Shown here: positions 22,473-32,064 of the stretch, piece by piece | Numbering within the stretch: the stretch's first letter is position 1 | Layout of the letters: the number at the start of each line of letters is the position of its first letter | Assembly: GCF_007273535.1 (NCBI RefSeq) | Contig: NZ_CM017505.1 | Coordinates: forward strand, 23,133-87,132 | Source of the DNA: Niallia circulans | GTDB taxonomy: Bacteria; Bacillota; Bacilli; Bacillales; Cytobacillaceae | Direction: 5' to 3' | DNA: 64,000 nucleotides | Made by a program: the position numbers and the translations under genes | The notes under the pieces: generated by a model | The model's database searches: none | What the model was told of the DNA's origin: nothing | The model's input: the letters and a program-made list of their open reading frames with translations, nothing else

Positions 22473-25238
22473 TTATTTTTTATTTATAAAGTTAAATCGA
22501 GAAGGTTTTGTTTCTTTTCTTGATTCATAGTTATTTAATCGTTCACTGAAGTTAATTGGTGCTGCTTTAGTACTTCCTGAAGTTTGAACATCTTGAACTA
22601 CCTTTTGAGAAACTTGATCCGGTGTTACTGAAGTAGCTCTTTGAACGTCTTGAACTACCTTTTGAGAAACTTGATCCGGTGTTACTGAAGCAGCTCTTTG
22701 AACATCTTGAACTACCTTTTGGGAAACTTGATCCGGTGTTACTGAAGCAGCTCTTTGAACGTCTTGAACTACCTTTTGAGAAACTTGATCCGGCGTTACT
22801 GAAGCAGCTCTTTGAACATCTTGAACTACCTTTTGGGAAACTTGATCCGGTGTTACTGAAGCAGCTCTTTGAACGTCTTGAACTACCTTTTGAGAAACTT
22901 GATCCGGTGTTACTGAAGCAGCTCTTTGAACATCTTGAACTACCTTTTGGGAAACTTGATCCGGTGTTATTGAAGCAGCTCTTTGAACATCTTGAACTAC
23001 CTTTTGAGAAACTTGATCCGGTGTTACTGAAGCAGCTCTTTGAACATCTTGAACTACCTTTTGGGAAACTTGATCCGGTGTTATTGAAGCAGCTCTTTGA
23101 ACATCTTGAACTACCTTTTGTTTTACATCGGTGTTTGTTCCCATTGATCCTTGCTGTACATCCTGGATAATAGATTGTCTTGTAGATGTGTTAGTCGGAC
23201 CTGAATTTGTAACATCCTGACTGATAGTTTTACCTGAACCAGAAGGAATTTCTCCATTTGAAGTAGCTTTAACATTAGCTGCAATATCTTGGCTTTTCGT
23301 TGGCATGGTTGCTTCTTGTAACTTCATGGTAGCTAATATTTCTTCATTTGTTCGGCCTTTCCCATTGGAAGCATTCATAGTTGGTGAATCCCCATTATTG
23401 GATGCAGAAGTATTATTCACACTATTACCGCTAGGCGTTCCTGACGAGCCTGTATTTTGCTCTGTTTTTCCTTGTAATGTATTTGCTTTGTTTTCGTTTT
23501 GAATAGCTTGTGAAGCCTCATTTTCGCTGTTTGGTTTGCTTTGAGCACCAGCTTTATTGCTACCATTCCATCTATCCTTGTTATCCTGTGCTTGTAAAGC
23601 ACCACTTACAGCCCCTTCATTGAAGCTATCTCTAACCCCTTGAACACCATTAGAAACGGCATTAGTTCCCTGTTTAACGGCGCCTGAAATACCTGAACCA
23701 GTACCTTTAAGGGCATCTTCTGCCATTCCACCTAAGCCACGTTCATTCATGTAACCAAGTGCTTTTCCTGCACTATTAACACTACCTTTTAGGCCACCTA
23801 ATTTTTTAGGACCATTTTGACCATTTTGACCATTGGCATCATCATTTACAGATTTACCGTCTTCATTTGCTTCATCTGCCAATTTATCTTTTGTGCTATT
23901 GTTATCTTGTTTTTTACTTGCCATATTAGAAACTGATCCGCCTGCTTTTTTCGCTAGGGATGCAGCTCCTGCAGCTACTCCAAGAGCACCTGCCATTTGT
24001 GCAAATCCATCTTTTAATCCAACATCTATTCCGAAATATTTCATAATCGTATTAGATCCTTTTATTAAGATGAATGTAGCCGAAACAATGGCTATTAAAT
24101 AAATAAAAATATTTACGTCTGAAGATCCTAAGAAAGTTAAAAATATCGTGTAAAAACGGAACATTAAACCGGTAAAACCAATAAGCATAAAGGCGTTACA
24201 TATATCCATTACTACTTGTTTAGTTCGCTGTCCTGACTCTAAATCAGTCGCAAATACAAATAAGGCTACAATTCGTTTAATTCCAATTTCAATTATCGTT
24301 GTGGCAAAAACAAATATGGTGAAGAAATAAGTAAATCCTAAAGCAGTCAATCCTACAAACATTGGAAGGAATTTAGCCGGAAATCTAAAATATCCGGTAT
24401 CAAAGTTATCCGAGAAGAAAGATAACCAACCATCATCAATTTCCAATGCCTGATATTCCCCTGAAGCATCTGAAGTAAGCGTGTATTTTAAAGCTTCTAA
24501 TTCGTCCATATCTTCTGCTTCTATATCGCTTATTGAATCTGGTGTAATAATCTCGGCCATATCAACCCGTTTAAAAATACTAGGTTTTAAAGCGTTTTTT
24601 TCCGTTCCTTCTGCATCATTTTCTATTATGTCGAAACCATTTTCTGCAACATACACCAAGTCAGCTGTATTTTCCTTAATTAGATTCCAACTTAAACCGG
24701 AATTTTCTCCATCTTCACTTGTTTGAGTCGCATCATAGAATTGAGTAGAAACATCTTGTAAAGCATCCATTAAAGTAGGTAATCCTAAAAGTAAGAAAGA
24801 TGAGATAAATATATTAACTCCTACCGATTTAAAGTTAGGAGGTTGTTTAGCTATTATGGTTTTAAATCCTAGATATACTAAGGTAAGTATCATAAGGACT
24901 AACACAAGATCATTCATAATAGCCTTTGATATTCCTTGTAATCCACTATCATCTAAAAAATCTAATAAACTTAAAGTTTCAGGTATTAATCCTTCTAAAG
25001 TGGACGTTATAAAATACAATCCCTTTATCAATGCCCATCCTAAAGCATGTAACATATAGGGAAAGAAGGAACCATATTGAAGCCAGTCAGAATGTCCCTT
25101 TAAAAATTCCACAATGTCTTCAGTGTCTTCTTCCCACCACCAAGTTATTGCAAAAGCATTTATAGGAAAGAACCAAACGGATAACCCTATAGTTAATAAG
25201 CCCAAAGCAAAGAGTATTTTCTTTTTATGTAACTTCAT
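22473..25238 (-). CDS. virB6: VirB6/TrsL-like channel protein with repeat tail
   Basis: 921 residues. Residues about 1-420 are a polytopic membrane domain with a signal-like first helix and about seven further helices, typical of VirB6/TrbL proteins that line the inner part of the channel. Residues about 430-690 are low-complexity and polar. Then nine identical-length 19-residue repeats (QKVVQDVQRAASVTPDQVS) and one partial occupy about 700-890, with weaker relatives of the same motif (SIIQDVQQ, ISQDVTN) before them. The tail is presumably cytoplasmic or secreted; its role is unknown. Confidence 0.85.
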   Translation of the reverse strand: MKLHKKKILFALGLLTIGLSVWFFPINAFAITWWWEEDTEDIVEFLKGHSDWLQYGSFFPYMLHALGWALIKGLYFITSTLEGLIPETLSLLDFLDDSGLQGISKAIMNDLVLVLMILTLVYLGFKTIIAKQPPNFKSVGVNIFISSFLLLGLPTLMDALQDVSTQFYDATQTSEDGENSGLSWNLIKENTADLVYVAENGFDIIENDAEGTEKNALKPSIFKRVDMAEIITPDSISDIEAEDMDELEALKYTLTSDASGEYQALEIDDGWLSFFSDNFDTGYFRFPAKFLPMFVGLTALGFTYFFTIFVFATTIIEIGIKRIVALFVFATDLESGQRTKQVVMDICNAFMLIGFTGLMFRFYTIFLTFLGSSDVNIFIYLIAIVSATFILIKGSNTIMKYFGIDVGLKDGFAQMAGALGVAAGAASLAKKAGGSVSNMASKKQDNNSTKDKLADEANEDGKSVNDDANGQNGQNGPKKLGGLKGSVNSAGKALGYMNERGLGGMAEDALKGTGSGISGAVKQGTNAVSNGVQGVRDSFNEGAVSGALQAQDNKDRWNGSNKAGAQSKPNSENEASQAIQNENKANTLQGKTEQNTGSSGTPSGNSVNNTSASNNGDSPTMNASNGKGRTNEEILATMKLQEATMPTKSQDIAANVKATSNGEIPSGSGKTISQDVTNSGPTNTSTRQSIIQDVQQGSMGTNTDVKQKVVQDVQRAASITPDQVSQKVVQDVQRAASVTPDQVSQKVVQDVQRAASITPDQVSQKVVQDVQRAASVTPDQVSQKVVQDVQRAASVTPDQVSQKVVQDVQRAASVTPDQVSQKVVQDVQRAASVTPDQVSQKVVQDVQRAASVTPDQVSQKVVQDVQRATSVTPDQVSQKVVQDVQTSGSTKAAPINFSERLNNYESRKETKPSRFNFINKK
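22580..23119. repeat. 57-bp tandem repeats in the VirB6 tail
   Basis: Ten starts of CTTGAACTACCTTTT occur exactly 57 bp apart from 22592 to 23105. Most units alternate between a TTTTGAGAAAC form and a TTTTGGGAAAC form, so the real duplication unit for much of the array is 114 bp. Confidence 0.9.
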
Positions 25239-25261
25239 TATTAGCTCCTTTCAAAACAAAA

Positions 25262-25284
25262 AGAGAACTAATAAATTAGTTCTC
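25262..25284 (-). terminator. Hairpin at the end of virD4
   Basis: GAGAACTAAT/ATTAGTTCTC with a two-base loop overlaps the virD4 stop region and runs into TTTTTGTTTTG on the minus strand. It may reduce transcription into virB6. Confidence 0.65.
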
Positions 25285-27918
25285 CCTTACTTCCATTAGT
25301 TCTCTTAATTTTATTATTAGCTGTTTTTCCTCTAATGACATGGCTATTTCTTGTAGTTTGGCATTAGAAGGCAATGAACCATTTTGTCGATACATCATAA
25401 TCATTTTTTTTATGAATAGGTGATAATTATTAGGGTTTTCCACTGTTGCAATTAAACCAGTCAAGTCTCTTATTACAAGCTCTTCATTACTAACTGTTGA
25501 CGTTTTTTCTATCTCCTTAATTTCTTCCTTTTGTTTTTTCGCCTGTTGGTTAGCTTTCATATACTTATTTTTCGCTCCTGGATCTACAATGAAATCGGAA
25601 AAATCAACATCTAGATCACTTAATTCTAAATTAGAATGTTCGGACTCAATATCAATATCATTAAGATCCTTTGAAGTGTCCAGCCAATGCGTTAGGAATT
25701 GCCAACGGTATGGCATGTTTGTTTCTCTTGTGTTGAAAATGGGATAAGGTCTTACTTTTTGTCGGTTATTATCTTGTCTGTGTAAAGAACGAATAACCAA
25801 TGTTTCCCCTTCAATTAATTGTGATAAGCGATCAAATGTGATAATACGCTGCTGATCTGCACTTTTCGTAATTTTATTATCCATTTCTAAATGTGATTCA
25901 TTAGAAGATTGATTAATTAATGTTGTATGGCCTGCCTTTTTCGATAATTCTTCAATGGTTTCTTCGTTTGTAGACATAATATAAATGTGATTTTGGCAAT
26001 TTTCTTTAATTGTGTCTGCTGCTTCTCCATACTTTCTTTTTAATTGCGTGTAAGACTGAAGAACGATATTAAACAAAATATTTCTTCCTAAACAAACCGT
26101 TAATACTTGGTCCATATCATCAATTGGCGGCATATTCCCGAACTCATCCATTAAGAATTGAACCCTGGTAAAACATTTTTTCCCTTTTGTATCCGCGCAA
26201 TTCATTGCTAAATTGGTATATAACTGTTTGGTAAAGATAGAAGCCAATGTATGGTTAGAAGAATCATAGTCAGGAATAATCATAAATACGGCTGTTGGCT
26301 TGTCTGAATACTTCATAGAAAGCTTTCTTTTTACTTCAGGGAACGTATTTACACGTTCATTTATAGTAACTTCCCTTTTTAATTCAGGAAGATGTTCGCA
26401 ATTCTCTTTTTTCTGATAAAGAATGTTTCCATCTTCATCTACTTCCATTTCAAATTTCAATTCATAAATCAATTTATAGGAAGAATGCTCATCCTTATAT
26501 TTTATAAGGACCAAATCTCCATTTTCTAACTGTTCATTAAAATTTAAACTATACATTCCTTGTGCTTTCACCTTTACTCGATAACTACCGAGTAACGTTT
26601 TTTCCTTATTGTTTTTATGAAAAGATAGATCAATTCGTTTATTCATAAATGAATTATTAAGTTGTCCAATTAAACTTTTGGGAAATCCAATTTGTTTTAA
26701 ATCAATGGAGTTTTTAGAAGTCATTTTGGCGAATAACGGATCAATAAAAGGTTGTAATCCATCGTTTGCGGTAGCCAGAATAGAACCCCTTGTTTTATCT
26801 CCTGCAAAGCTTGTAGAACCATAGCGCTTCTTTGCTACATGCCCTTGGGGTAAGCTAGTGAAGAATTCATCTAACGCATTTTTTTCTACAAAATCATCTT
26901 CATTTTCTTTGTAATACATCGTTCCAAGCTCATTAAGCATTTCTGCTGCATTAGCCATTGTTATTTTTTCAGGACAGTTATTTTTTACACAGTATTCTAC
27001 TAATGCCAGGATGATCGCTGTTACAGCATTTTGAGCTCCACTGTTGAAGAAAGCATTATCTCCCGCATTAGGATCATTGTATAAAGAAAAGGTAATAGAG
27101 TTAGCAATTTTAGCAGCTTCTTGTTCATTTCCTTGCAGCCAAGCTTCTTTTACTAACTCTAATGGGTTATAACTCATCGATTGTAAAGGATCTTGTAAGT
27201 TTAAAACTTGTACATCATATCCCCTTTTTTCCAATGTGTCTTTTGCTCCTGCGTAAAGTTCGCCCTTGGGATCGTTTAATACCATGCTCGATTTTTCTCT
27301 TGCGCGGCTTAATATATCAATCATTGGCGTAATGATAATCTCACCCTTACCAGAACGAGAAACCCCTAAAATACAAGTGTTTACTGTATCCGTATCAATA
27401 AAGTACTTATCTTTATAATGAGAAATGGGAATGCCGCCAACCCCTTCAAATTCTTTCTCTTTTTCTGGAATGGTTTTATACTGTTCTTCAATTTCCGTAG
27501 TTGTCGTAAACCTGGAATCTCCTTTTTGCCCATACGCAATTTCTTTTTCACTCTTATAATTAACTTTAGAATAAATAAAAGCCACTAATAGTAGATCTAC
27601 AACCGACATAATAAGATATACTTTTCCACTTAATGTAGGACTGAAGGCATTCGCTAAGCGAATATCATTCTCTATCCCTATCTTAAATATATCGAAAGTA
27701 GTGGAAGATTCCTTATCCACGTTTGCTATACTCTGCATCACATTAAAAAAGCTTACGACAACGAAATTAAGGAATAAAAACGCAATAAGCGCTACTGATA
27801 TAGAAACCAGCAACGCCTTTTTATTAATTTTGCTGTTTTTTTCGGGAAGTTCCTCCCCATCCACATTATAGTTATAGGAATGGGATAAGTACTTTCTTTT
27901 CTTAAATATCTCTAACAT
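25276..27918 (-). CDS. virD4: VirD4/TrsK-type coupling protein
   Basis: 880 residues. Two N-terminal membrane helices (about 35-60 and 100-120) precede the ATPase domain with Walker A LGVSRSGKGEIIITP (about 185) and Walker B FLMDEFGNMPPIDD (about 590). This hexameric ATPase recruits the relaxase-DNA complex to the T4SS channel. The C-terminal 100 residues are charged. Its length is somewhat above the usual 550-750, mostly through an insertion between the Walker motifs (about 430-520) and the tail. Confidence 0.9.
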   Translation of the reverse strand: MLEIFKKRKYLSHSYNYNVDGEELPEKNSKINKKALLVSISVALIAFLFLNFVVVSFFNVMQSIANVDKESSTTFDIFKIGIENDIRLANAFSPTLSGKVYLIMSVVDLLLVAFIYSKVNYKSEKEIAYGQKGDSRFTTTTEIEEQYKTIPEKEKEFEGVGGIPISHYKDKYFIDTDTVNTCILGVSRSGKGEIIITPMIDILSRAREKSSMVLNDPKGELYAGAKDTLEKRGYDVQVLNLQDPLQSMSYNPLELVKEAWLQGNEQEAAKIANSITFSLYNDPNAGDNAFFNSGAQNAVTAIILALVEYCVKNNCPEKITMANAAEMLNELGTMYYKENEDDFVEKNALDEFFTSLPQGHVAKKRYGSTSFAGDKTRGSILATANDGLQPFIDPLFAKMTSKNSIDLKQIGFPKSLIGQLNNSFMNKRIDLSFHKNNKEKTLLGSYRVKVKAQGMYSLNFNEQLENGDLVLIKYKDEHSSYKLIYELKFEMEVDEDGNILYQKKENCEHLPELKREVTINERVNTFPEVKRKLSMKYSDKPTAVFMIIPDYDSSNHTLASIFTKQLYTNLAMNCADTKGKKCFTRVQFLMDEFGNMPPIDDMDQVLTVCLGRNILFNIVLQSYTQLKRKYGEAADTIKENCQNHIYIMSTNEETIEELSKKAGHTTLINQSSNESHLEMDNKITKSADQQRIITFDRLSQLIEGETLVIRSLHRQDNNRQKVRPYPIFNTRETNMPYRWQFLTHWLDTSKDLNDIDIESEHSNLELSDLDVDFSDFIVDPGAKNKYMKANQQAKKQKEEIKEIEKTSTVSNEELVIRDLTGLIATVENPNNYHLFIKKMIMMYRQNGSLPSNAKLQEIAMSLEEKQLIIKLRELMEVREN

Positions 27919-27979
27919 TTGCTCCCACCTTTTCTATATACCCGTTAGAAACATTGTTTCTATAAAATTAAAAGAATCC

Positions 27980-28456
27980 CTATTTTTTATCTACTACATG
28001 AAAGGAAATCCCTTCATGAGAGTTGAAATAGGTCCTATATAGCTCATTTACTTGTTCTTTTTTTAATCCACCAGTTCCACACCCCAAAAAAGGTAGAATG
28101 ATAGATTTTGCACCACACTCTTCAGCATTTTTAATTATATTTTGTATGCATTTTTCTGCTGATTTTAAAGATGAACGAGTACCAGGAAGATACATAGTTA
28201 TTGCATGAAATACCTGATTGCATTCTAATTTTCCACTAGAAGTAATAAATACTTCACCAGGCTTCATGAACCTTTTCTTACAGGCTCTTTTAGCTTCTTT
28301 TTCAATTCTTGAATCAAAATAATGAATGGATTCTGCTACACCTTTTAACTTGATAAAACGGCCAAGAATTCCACCCATCCAACCTATACCATTAGAAGCA
28401 TTTACTATGATATCTGCTCTTTGTTTAACTATATCTCCATGAATATAATTGAGCAC
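27980..28456 (-). CDS. Macrodomain protein (ADP-ribose binding)
   Basis: 158 residues, GTG start behind GGGGGAG. Macrodomain features are clear: IHGDIVKQRADIIVNASNG (the D-I-x-x-x-x-D-A-I-V-N-A-x-N core), then GGILGRFIK, and PFLGCGTGGLKKEQV, which forms the second ligand loop. Proteins of this fold bind or hydrolyse ADP-ribose and O-acetyl-ADP-ribose. It lies 14 bp after the long coiled-coil gene and 61 bp before virD4, within the T4SS operon, which is unusual. It could protect recipient or donor from ADP-ribosylation-based defence; that is inference. Confidence 0.85.
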   Translation of the reverse strand: MLNYIHGDIVKQRADIIVNASNGIGWMGGILGRFIKLKGVAESIHYFDSRIEKEAKRACKKRFMKPGEVFITSSGKLECNQVFHAITMYLPGTRSSLKSAEKCIQNIIKNAEECGAKSIILPFLGCGTGGLKKEQVNELYRTYFNSHEGISFHVVDKK

Positions 28457-28470
28457 TTTAACTCCCCCCC

Positions 28471-30888
28471 TTAGCTTCCAAGCAATTTAGATGCTAGTTT
28501 ATTTTCATCCCTTTGATAAAGAGAAAGTGCTATATCAGCTTTTCTTGCTTTACTTAATTTCTTTTTATCTTCATCGGGCATCTTTTTATATAGATCCGTA
28601 ACCTTCTTATCATCTTTGGATAGAATTGCTTCATCAATTTGTCCATATACTGTATCACCGTCAAATGCTTTATTGAATGTGATTAAGGATGCTAAATCTT
28701 TGTTTTGATAAAGGGTTTCTTCAATAATTAACAGGCTATCAGAATCTTTATAAAGGGCCATTGCTTCATCATAATTTTTTTCTTGTAATAACTCTTCTAA
28801 AGTTGGACTTTCTTGTTTTTGTAGTGCTGCAGCCGTTTCCTGCTCTGCATTCGTACTAGTAGGTGCTTTTGCCTGTGCAACATGATTACTATCTGAATTA
28901 CTTAATGATTGCCCTACAAAAAGACCACCACCACCTAAAAGAAGTGCTCCTGCAATGCTCGATGTTAGTAATGACTTTTTGCGTTTTTTTGTACTGTTTG
29001 ATACTTCAGGTTGTTGTTGGTGTTGTTGCGCCTGCTCATAGACCTGTGAAGCCGGCATATTATTTACTTGTTTTACTTCTAAAGTTTTATTAAGTAAGTC
29101 ATTGTAACGATCAATCATTTTTAGGAAAATTTCTTCGTTCATTCCTGTATTTGTAGTCGTTTCAGTTTTATTTTGAATTGCTTTTAGTTGCTGACGTTGA
29201 ACTTCAATTCGTTCTCTTTCTATTTCCAATTCCCTTTGTTTTCGTTGTTCTTCCCTTTCTTCTGCTTCTAATTTTCGTTTTCTAGATAGTTCAATGGTCC
29301 AATTAGGGATTCTAGATTGAATTTCTTCTTTTAATTCTGTCAGTGCATTTCGCATTGTATTCCAAGTATCATCTACTCTTCCATCTAGTTCTTCTTCAAA
29401 GATTCGGATCATTCTTCTCTTCATTTCAGATAATTGATTAACAGAAGCATTTTTCAGATCAAACATCTTATCATCTAAGAAATCATTCATGCTGTTTTCC
29501 AGTTCCAGTTGCATATTATCTTTATAAATACCAATTCTAGCCTCTCTTTTTGTATTCAAGTCATTTACAAAAATTGCTTTTTCATTTGCCTGCATTTTCT
29601 TAAATTCTTCTAATGCCTTTTCTTGTTCCAGCTCAAATTTTTCTAATTTGTTACTGTACTCTTGTTCCTGTTCTAACTTGAAATTCTCAAATTCAGATTC
29701 ACTTTTCAAACCAATAGATTGCAACTCTTCTGCATGTTGTTCTTTTGCTGCTTCTCTATAATTAAGTGCCATCGCTTGTTCATAAGCTTGTGATAATTCA
29801 GTTTGTGCTTTATCTTTAATTGTTTCTACTTGATTAAGGAAGTAATCTCTTATTAGCTCAAATTTTGTGTCACTTAATGCATTTTTAGCGTAATTAAGAA
29901 TAACTGTATTTAATTCTGGAATTGTGCTGTCATTAAGTTTATTTAAGCCTAAAAACTTTATAAGGTTTTCATTTTCAAATCGGGCCTTATTTCGATCTAC
30001 TGCACTATTAATAGAAGACAAATCAATAAATATGTCATAAATCGGGAAAATAACTTGTTCATGTTTTAATTGGCCTTTATCATTCTTTTGAGCACCAGAT
30101 AAAGTTTCATCTTCTGTAAACTCATCGTATATCATTACTTGTTCTGAAGGCTGTTCTAATTCCTGTTCAGCAAAATCAGACGGCATGTATTCTTGAGTTT
30201 CAAAATCATTTAAAGGAAACTCTTCTTCAACACTTTCATTAAATGCTCCAAATTCAGCAAAATCATTGTTATAAGTAGTTGTTTCTGACTCTGTTTCTTC
30301 TTTAAAATCTGCCCAAAGGTTAGCCGTTTGTTCTGGAGAAGATTCATAAGAAAGATCATTCATATCAGCAAAATCGTCTTCTATAAAATCACTTTTTACC
30401 GAGCTTGATGAATAGTTCTCTTCCTCATCTAGATCTGCAAAATCATTTTTTACTTCTTGTACATCTTCTTCCTGCTTATTTTTCTTAAATTTACTAAAAA
30501 GACCTTTTTTGTTTCCCCTTGCTGTACGGCTATTTTCTTTCTCTTCACTTTCATTTTCCGCTGTAAGTTCAATCTGATATTGTTTTTCTAAGTCACTTAT
30601 TATTTTTTGTGCATCCTCATGACCAGAAGCAATGATATCATCCTCTAAAATATCCATTAGTTTAGGCTCTTTTCCCTCCGGACTAATAGCTTTTTGTTCA
30701 AAGGAGTAATCTATTTCATTATCTAAATCATGAACAGTAATAGTGATCTTCATTTCTTTAGTTATCGCTTTTTGCATTTCTTTCATTAATCTATCAGCTT
30801 CTGGAAGAGCAAAACCACTTTTATTTTTAAGAGATTTAATCGAGCGAGAAATTTTTTTATCTACTTTTCCAAACGTAACTTTATACAT
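28471..30888 (-). CDS. Large coiled-coil membrane protein of the T4SS operon
   Basis: 805 residues. The N-terminal about 110 residues form a small alpha/beta domain (MKITITVHDLDNEIDYSF). About 110-260 is acidic and disordered with repeated DFA(D/E) motifs. About 330-600 is a long coiled coil, rich in EREEQRKQRELEIERER-type sequence. One membrane helix (SSIAGALLLGGGGLFVG, about 660) is followed by an external TPR-like helical domain to the end. Function not recognised; size and topology suggest a scaffold linking cytoplasm and envelope. Confidence 0.6.
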   Translation of the reverse strand: MYKVTFGKVDKKISRSIKSLKNKSGFALPEADRLMKEMQKAITKEMKITITVHDLDNEIDYSFEQKAISPEGKEPKLMDILEDDIIASGHEDAQKIISDLEKQYQIELTAENESEEKENSRTARGNKKGLFSKFKKNKQEEDVQEVKNDFADLDEEENYSSSSVKSDFIEDDFADMNDLSYESSPEQTANLWADFKEETESETTTYNNDFAEFGAFNESVEEEFPLNDFETQEYMPSDFAEQELEQPSEQVMIYDEFTEDETLSGAQKNDKGQLKHEQVIFPIYDIFIDLSSINSAVDRNKARFENENLIKFLGLNKLNDSTIPELNTVILNYAKNALSDTKFELIRDYFLNQVETIKDKAQTELSQAYEQAMALNYREAAKEQHAEELQSIGLKSESEFENFKLEQEQEYSNKLEKFELEQEKALEEFKKMQANEKAIFVNDLNTKREARIGIYKDNMQLELENSMNDFLDDKMFDLKNASVNQLSEMKRRMIRIFEEELDGRVDDTWNTMRNALTELKEEIQSRIPNWTIELSRKRKLEAEEREEQRKQRELEIERERIEVQRQQLKAIQNKTETTTNTGMNEEIFLKMIDRYNDLLNKTLEVKQVNNMPASQVYEQAQQHQQQPEVSNSTKKRKKSLLTSSIAGALLLGGGGLFVGQSLSNSDSNHVAQAKAPTSTNAEQETAAALQKQESPTLEELLQEKNYDEAMALYKDSDSLLIIEETLYQNKDLASLITFNKAFDGDTVYGQIDEAILSKDDKKVTDLYKKMPDEDKKKLSKARKADIALSLYQRDENKLASKLLGS

Positions 30889-30920
30889 ATATAAGCTCCT
30901 TTCTTAATTCAAAATAAAAA

Positions 30921-30939
30921 GGGAGATTTCTAATCTCCC
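30921..30939 (-). terminator. Hairpin after the VirB2-like pilin gene
   Basis: GGGAGATT/AATCTCCC with a three-base loop, followed by TTTTTATTTTG on the minus strand. It would favour more pilin transcript than downstream transcript. Confidence 0.7.
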
Positions 30940-30956
30940 CACTAAACAACGCTTTA

Positions 30957-31226
30957 TTAGAATCCTGCTGTGTCTTGGATAGTGCTTCCTAATGTAGCAG
31001 CTCCAAAAAGAATAAATCCGCCAATAATAATATAAATTAACCATTTTTTCGCTGTACGACTTGGTCCTTCACCAAACATGAACATTAAGCCAATGATTGC
31101 TAGACACGCAACAATTACCACAAGCCCTATTCCTTGAAGTTTTCCTGTGAATGTACCTAATGAATCTGATACATTATCAAAAATATCGTTATAAACTAAG
31201 TTTTGAGCCATTTCTTTTAATTTCAT
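30957..31226 (-). CDS. VirB2/TrbC-like pilin
   Basis: 89 residues with two hydrophobic helices (about 33-52, LVVIVACLAIIGLMFMF, and 62-80, WLIYIIIGGFILFGAA) separated by a short basic loop (GPSRTAKKW). This is the standard VirB2/TrbC pilin topology; the 25 residues before the first helix would be leader or cytoplasmic. A hairpin directly after the gene suggests that it is made in excess. It probably forms the conjugative pilus or channel surface. Confidence 0.8.
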   Translation of the reverse strand: MKLKEMAQNLVYNDIFDNVSDSLGTFTGKLQGIGLVVIVACLAIIGLMFMFGEGPSRTAKKWLIYIIIGGFILFGAATLGSTIQDTAGF

Positions 31227-31264
31227 TCTGTAAGCCTTCTTTCACTATTTTTTATCTATATTTA

Positions 31265-31504
31265 TTAATAAGAAACATTGTTTCCTGAAACGCTAGATTC
31301 TTCTTTTATTACTTCATCCATAATGAGCTTCATTGCTGCTTCATGAATAGTGCGATCTGTCCACTCTTTATCTTCATCAGACATTACCGCGATTTTCTGT
31401 TTTGTAATAACATCTTTCTTCCATTCATTGAAATCAATATTCTTTTTCTTTAAGATCTTTTCAGCAGCTTTTTCTACTGGATTTTCTTTTTTTCTTCCTG
31501 CCAT
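31265..31504 (-). CDS. Small soluble protein, 79 aa
   Basis: I choose the second ATG because GATGAGG sits eight bases before it. Basic N-terminus (GRKKENPVEKAAEKILKKK), then a mostly helical body. No motif recognised. It is in the T4SS operon between pilin-like genes and may be a cytoplasmic accessory. Confidence 0.5.
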   Translation of the reverse strand: MAGRKKENPVEKAAEKILKKKNIDFNEWKKDVITKQKIAVMSDEDKEWTDRTIHEAAMKLIMDEVIKEESSVSGNNVSY

Positions 31505-31521
31505 TTTCATAACCTCATCTT

Positions 31522-31668
31522 TTAATATTTTTTAAGTCTATAAGAAGAAAATTGATCCATTATCTCCTTAAAACCTCCATAGTGTTGTGCTAAGTAATAA
31601 AAAATGCCACCTAAAGCAAAAATGCCGACAATGAACATCATTATGCGAAACGTATTATTTTCTAACAT
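31522..31668 (-). CDS. Single-TM small protein, 48 aa
   Basis: MLENNTFRIMMFIVGIFALG begins the product, followed by a polar, basic tail (SSYRLKKY end). Ribosome binding site GGTGGAG. The N-terminus is similar to the pilin-like protein at 35507-35689 (MLETNSDRAWWMIGALVVGG): MLExN-x-x-R, then a membrane helix with an I-G-x-x-x-x-G-G core. The two are probably related. Confidence 0.55.
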   Translation of the reverse strand: MLENNTFRIMMFIVGIFALGGIFYYLAQHYGGFKEIMDQFSSYRLKKY

Positions 31669-31683
31669 TTTCTCCACCCATCT

Positions 31684-32031
31684 TTAACGAACCTGTGAAA
31701 CGCCAGTTCCGCTAAATTCCCTGTGTAGATCCGGTATTAAGGGAAAGATTTTAACATCAAAAGTTGCTTTAATTGTGTAATCTACTGGATCTCCATAGGA
31801 AACCTTCTGGTTTAATTGGTCACTTTCAACAGTAAAATTACCATGATAGTACTTTTTAGAGTATTCATCTAAGTTAGCTACTGCCGTTTCTGTTAGACCA
31901 CCTTGTCTTTCTATTTGATAGTTAACCTGCTGTTTAAAGGAATTTATATTTCCTAAATCAAAACAGAGCATTGCGAATGAAATTAAGCCCATAAAAAGAG
32001 TCAATCCAAGGAACCATTTAAAAAATTCCAT
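31684..32031 (-). CDS. TadE/DUF4320-like pseudopilin
   Basis: 115 residues from the ATG behind GAAGGAG. One N-terminal membrane helix (FFKWFLGLTLFMGLISFA) is followed by a periplasm-type beta domain with INSFKQQVNYQIERQGG, then VDYTIKATFDVKIFPLIP. This is the plan of the TadE/DUF4320 family of minor pilins. It lies just after the TadC-like gene, as in tad-type pilus operons. Confidence 0.65.
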   Translation of the reverse strand: MEFFKWFLGLTLFMGLISFAMLCFDLGNINSFKQQVNYQIERQGGLTETAVANLDEYSKKYYHGNFTVESDQLNQKVSYGDPVDYTIKATFDVKIFPLIPDLHREFSGTGVSQVR

Positions 32032-32064
32032 AACTGCTCCTTCTTGCATATATCAGCCCTCCTT

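Noticed and set aside
22679..23170. A plus-strand open frame with many LLKQLFEHLELPF-like repeats
   Set aside because: It is the complement of the VirB6 tandem repeats; the 57-bp period keeps several frames open. No ribosome binding site or independent support.
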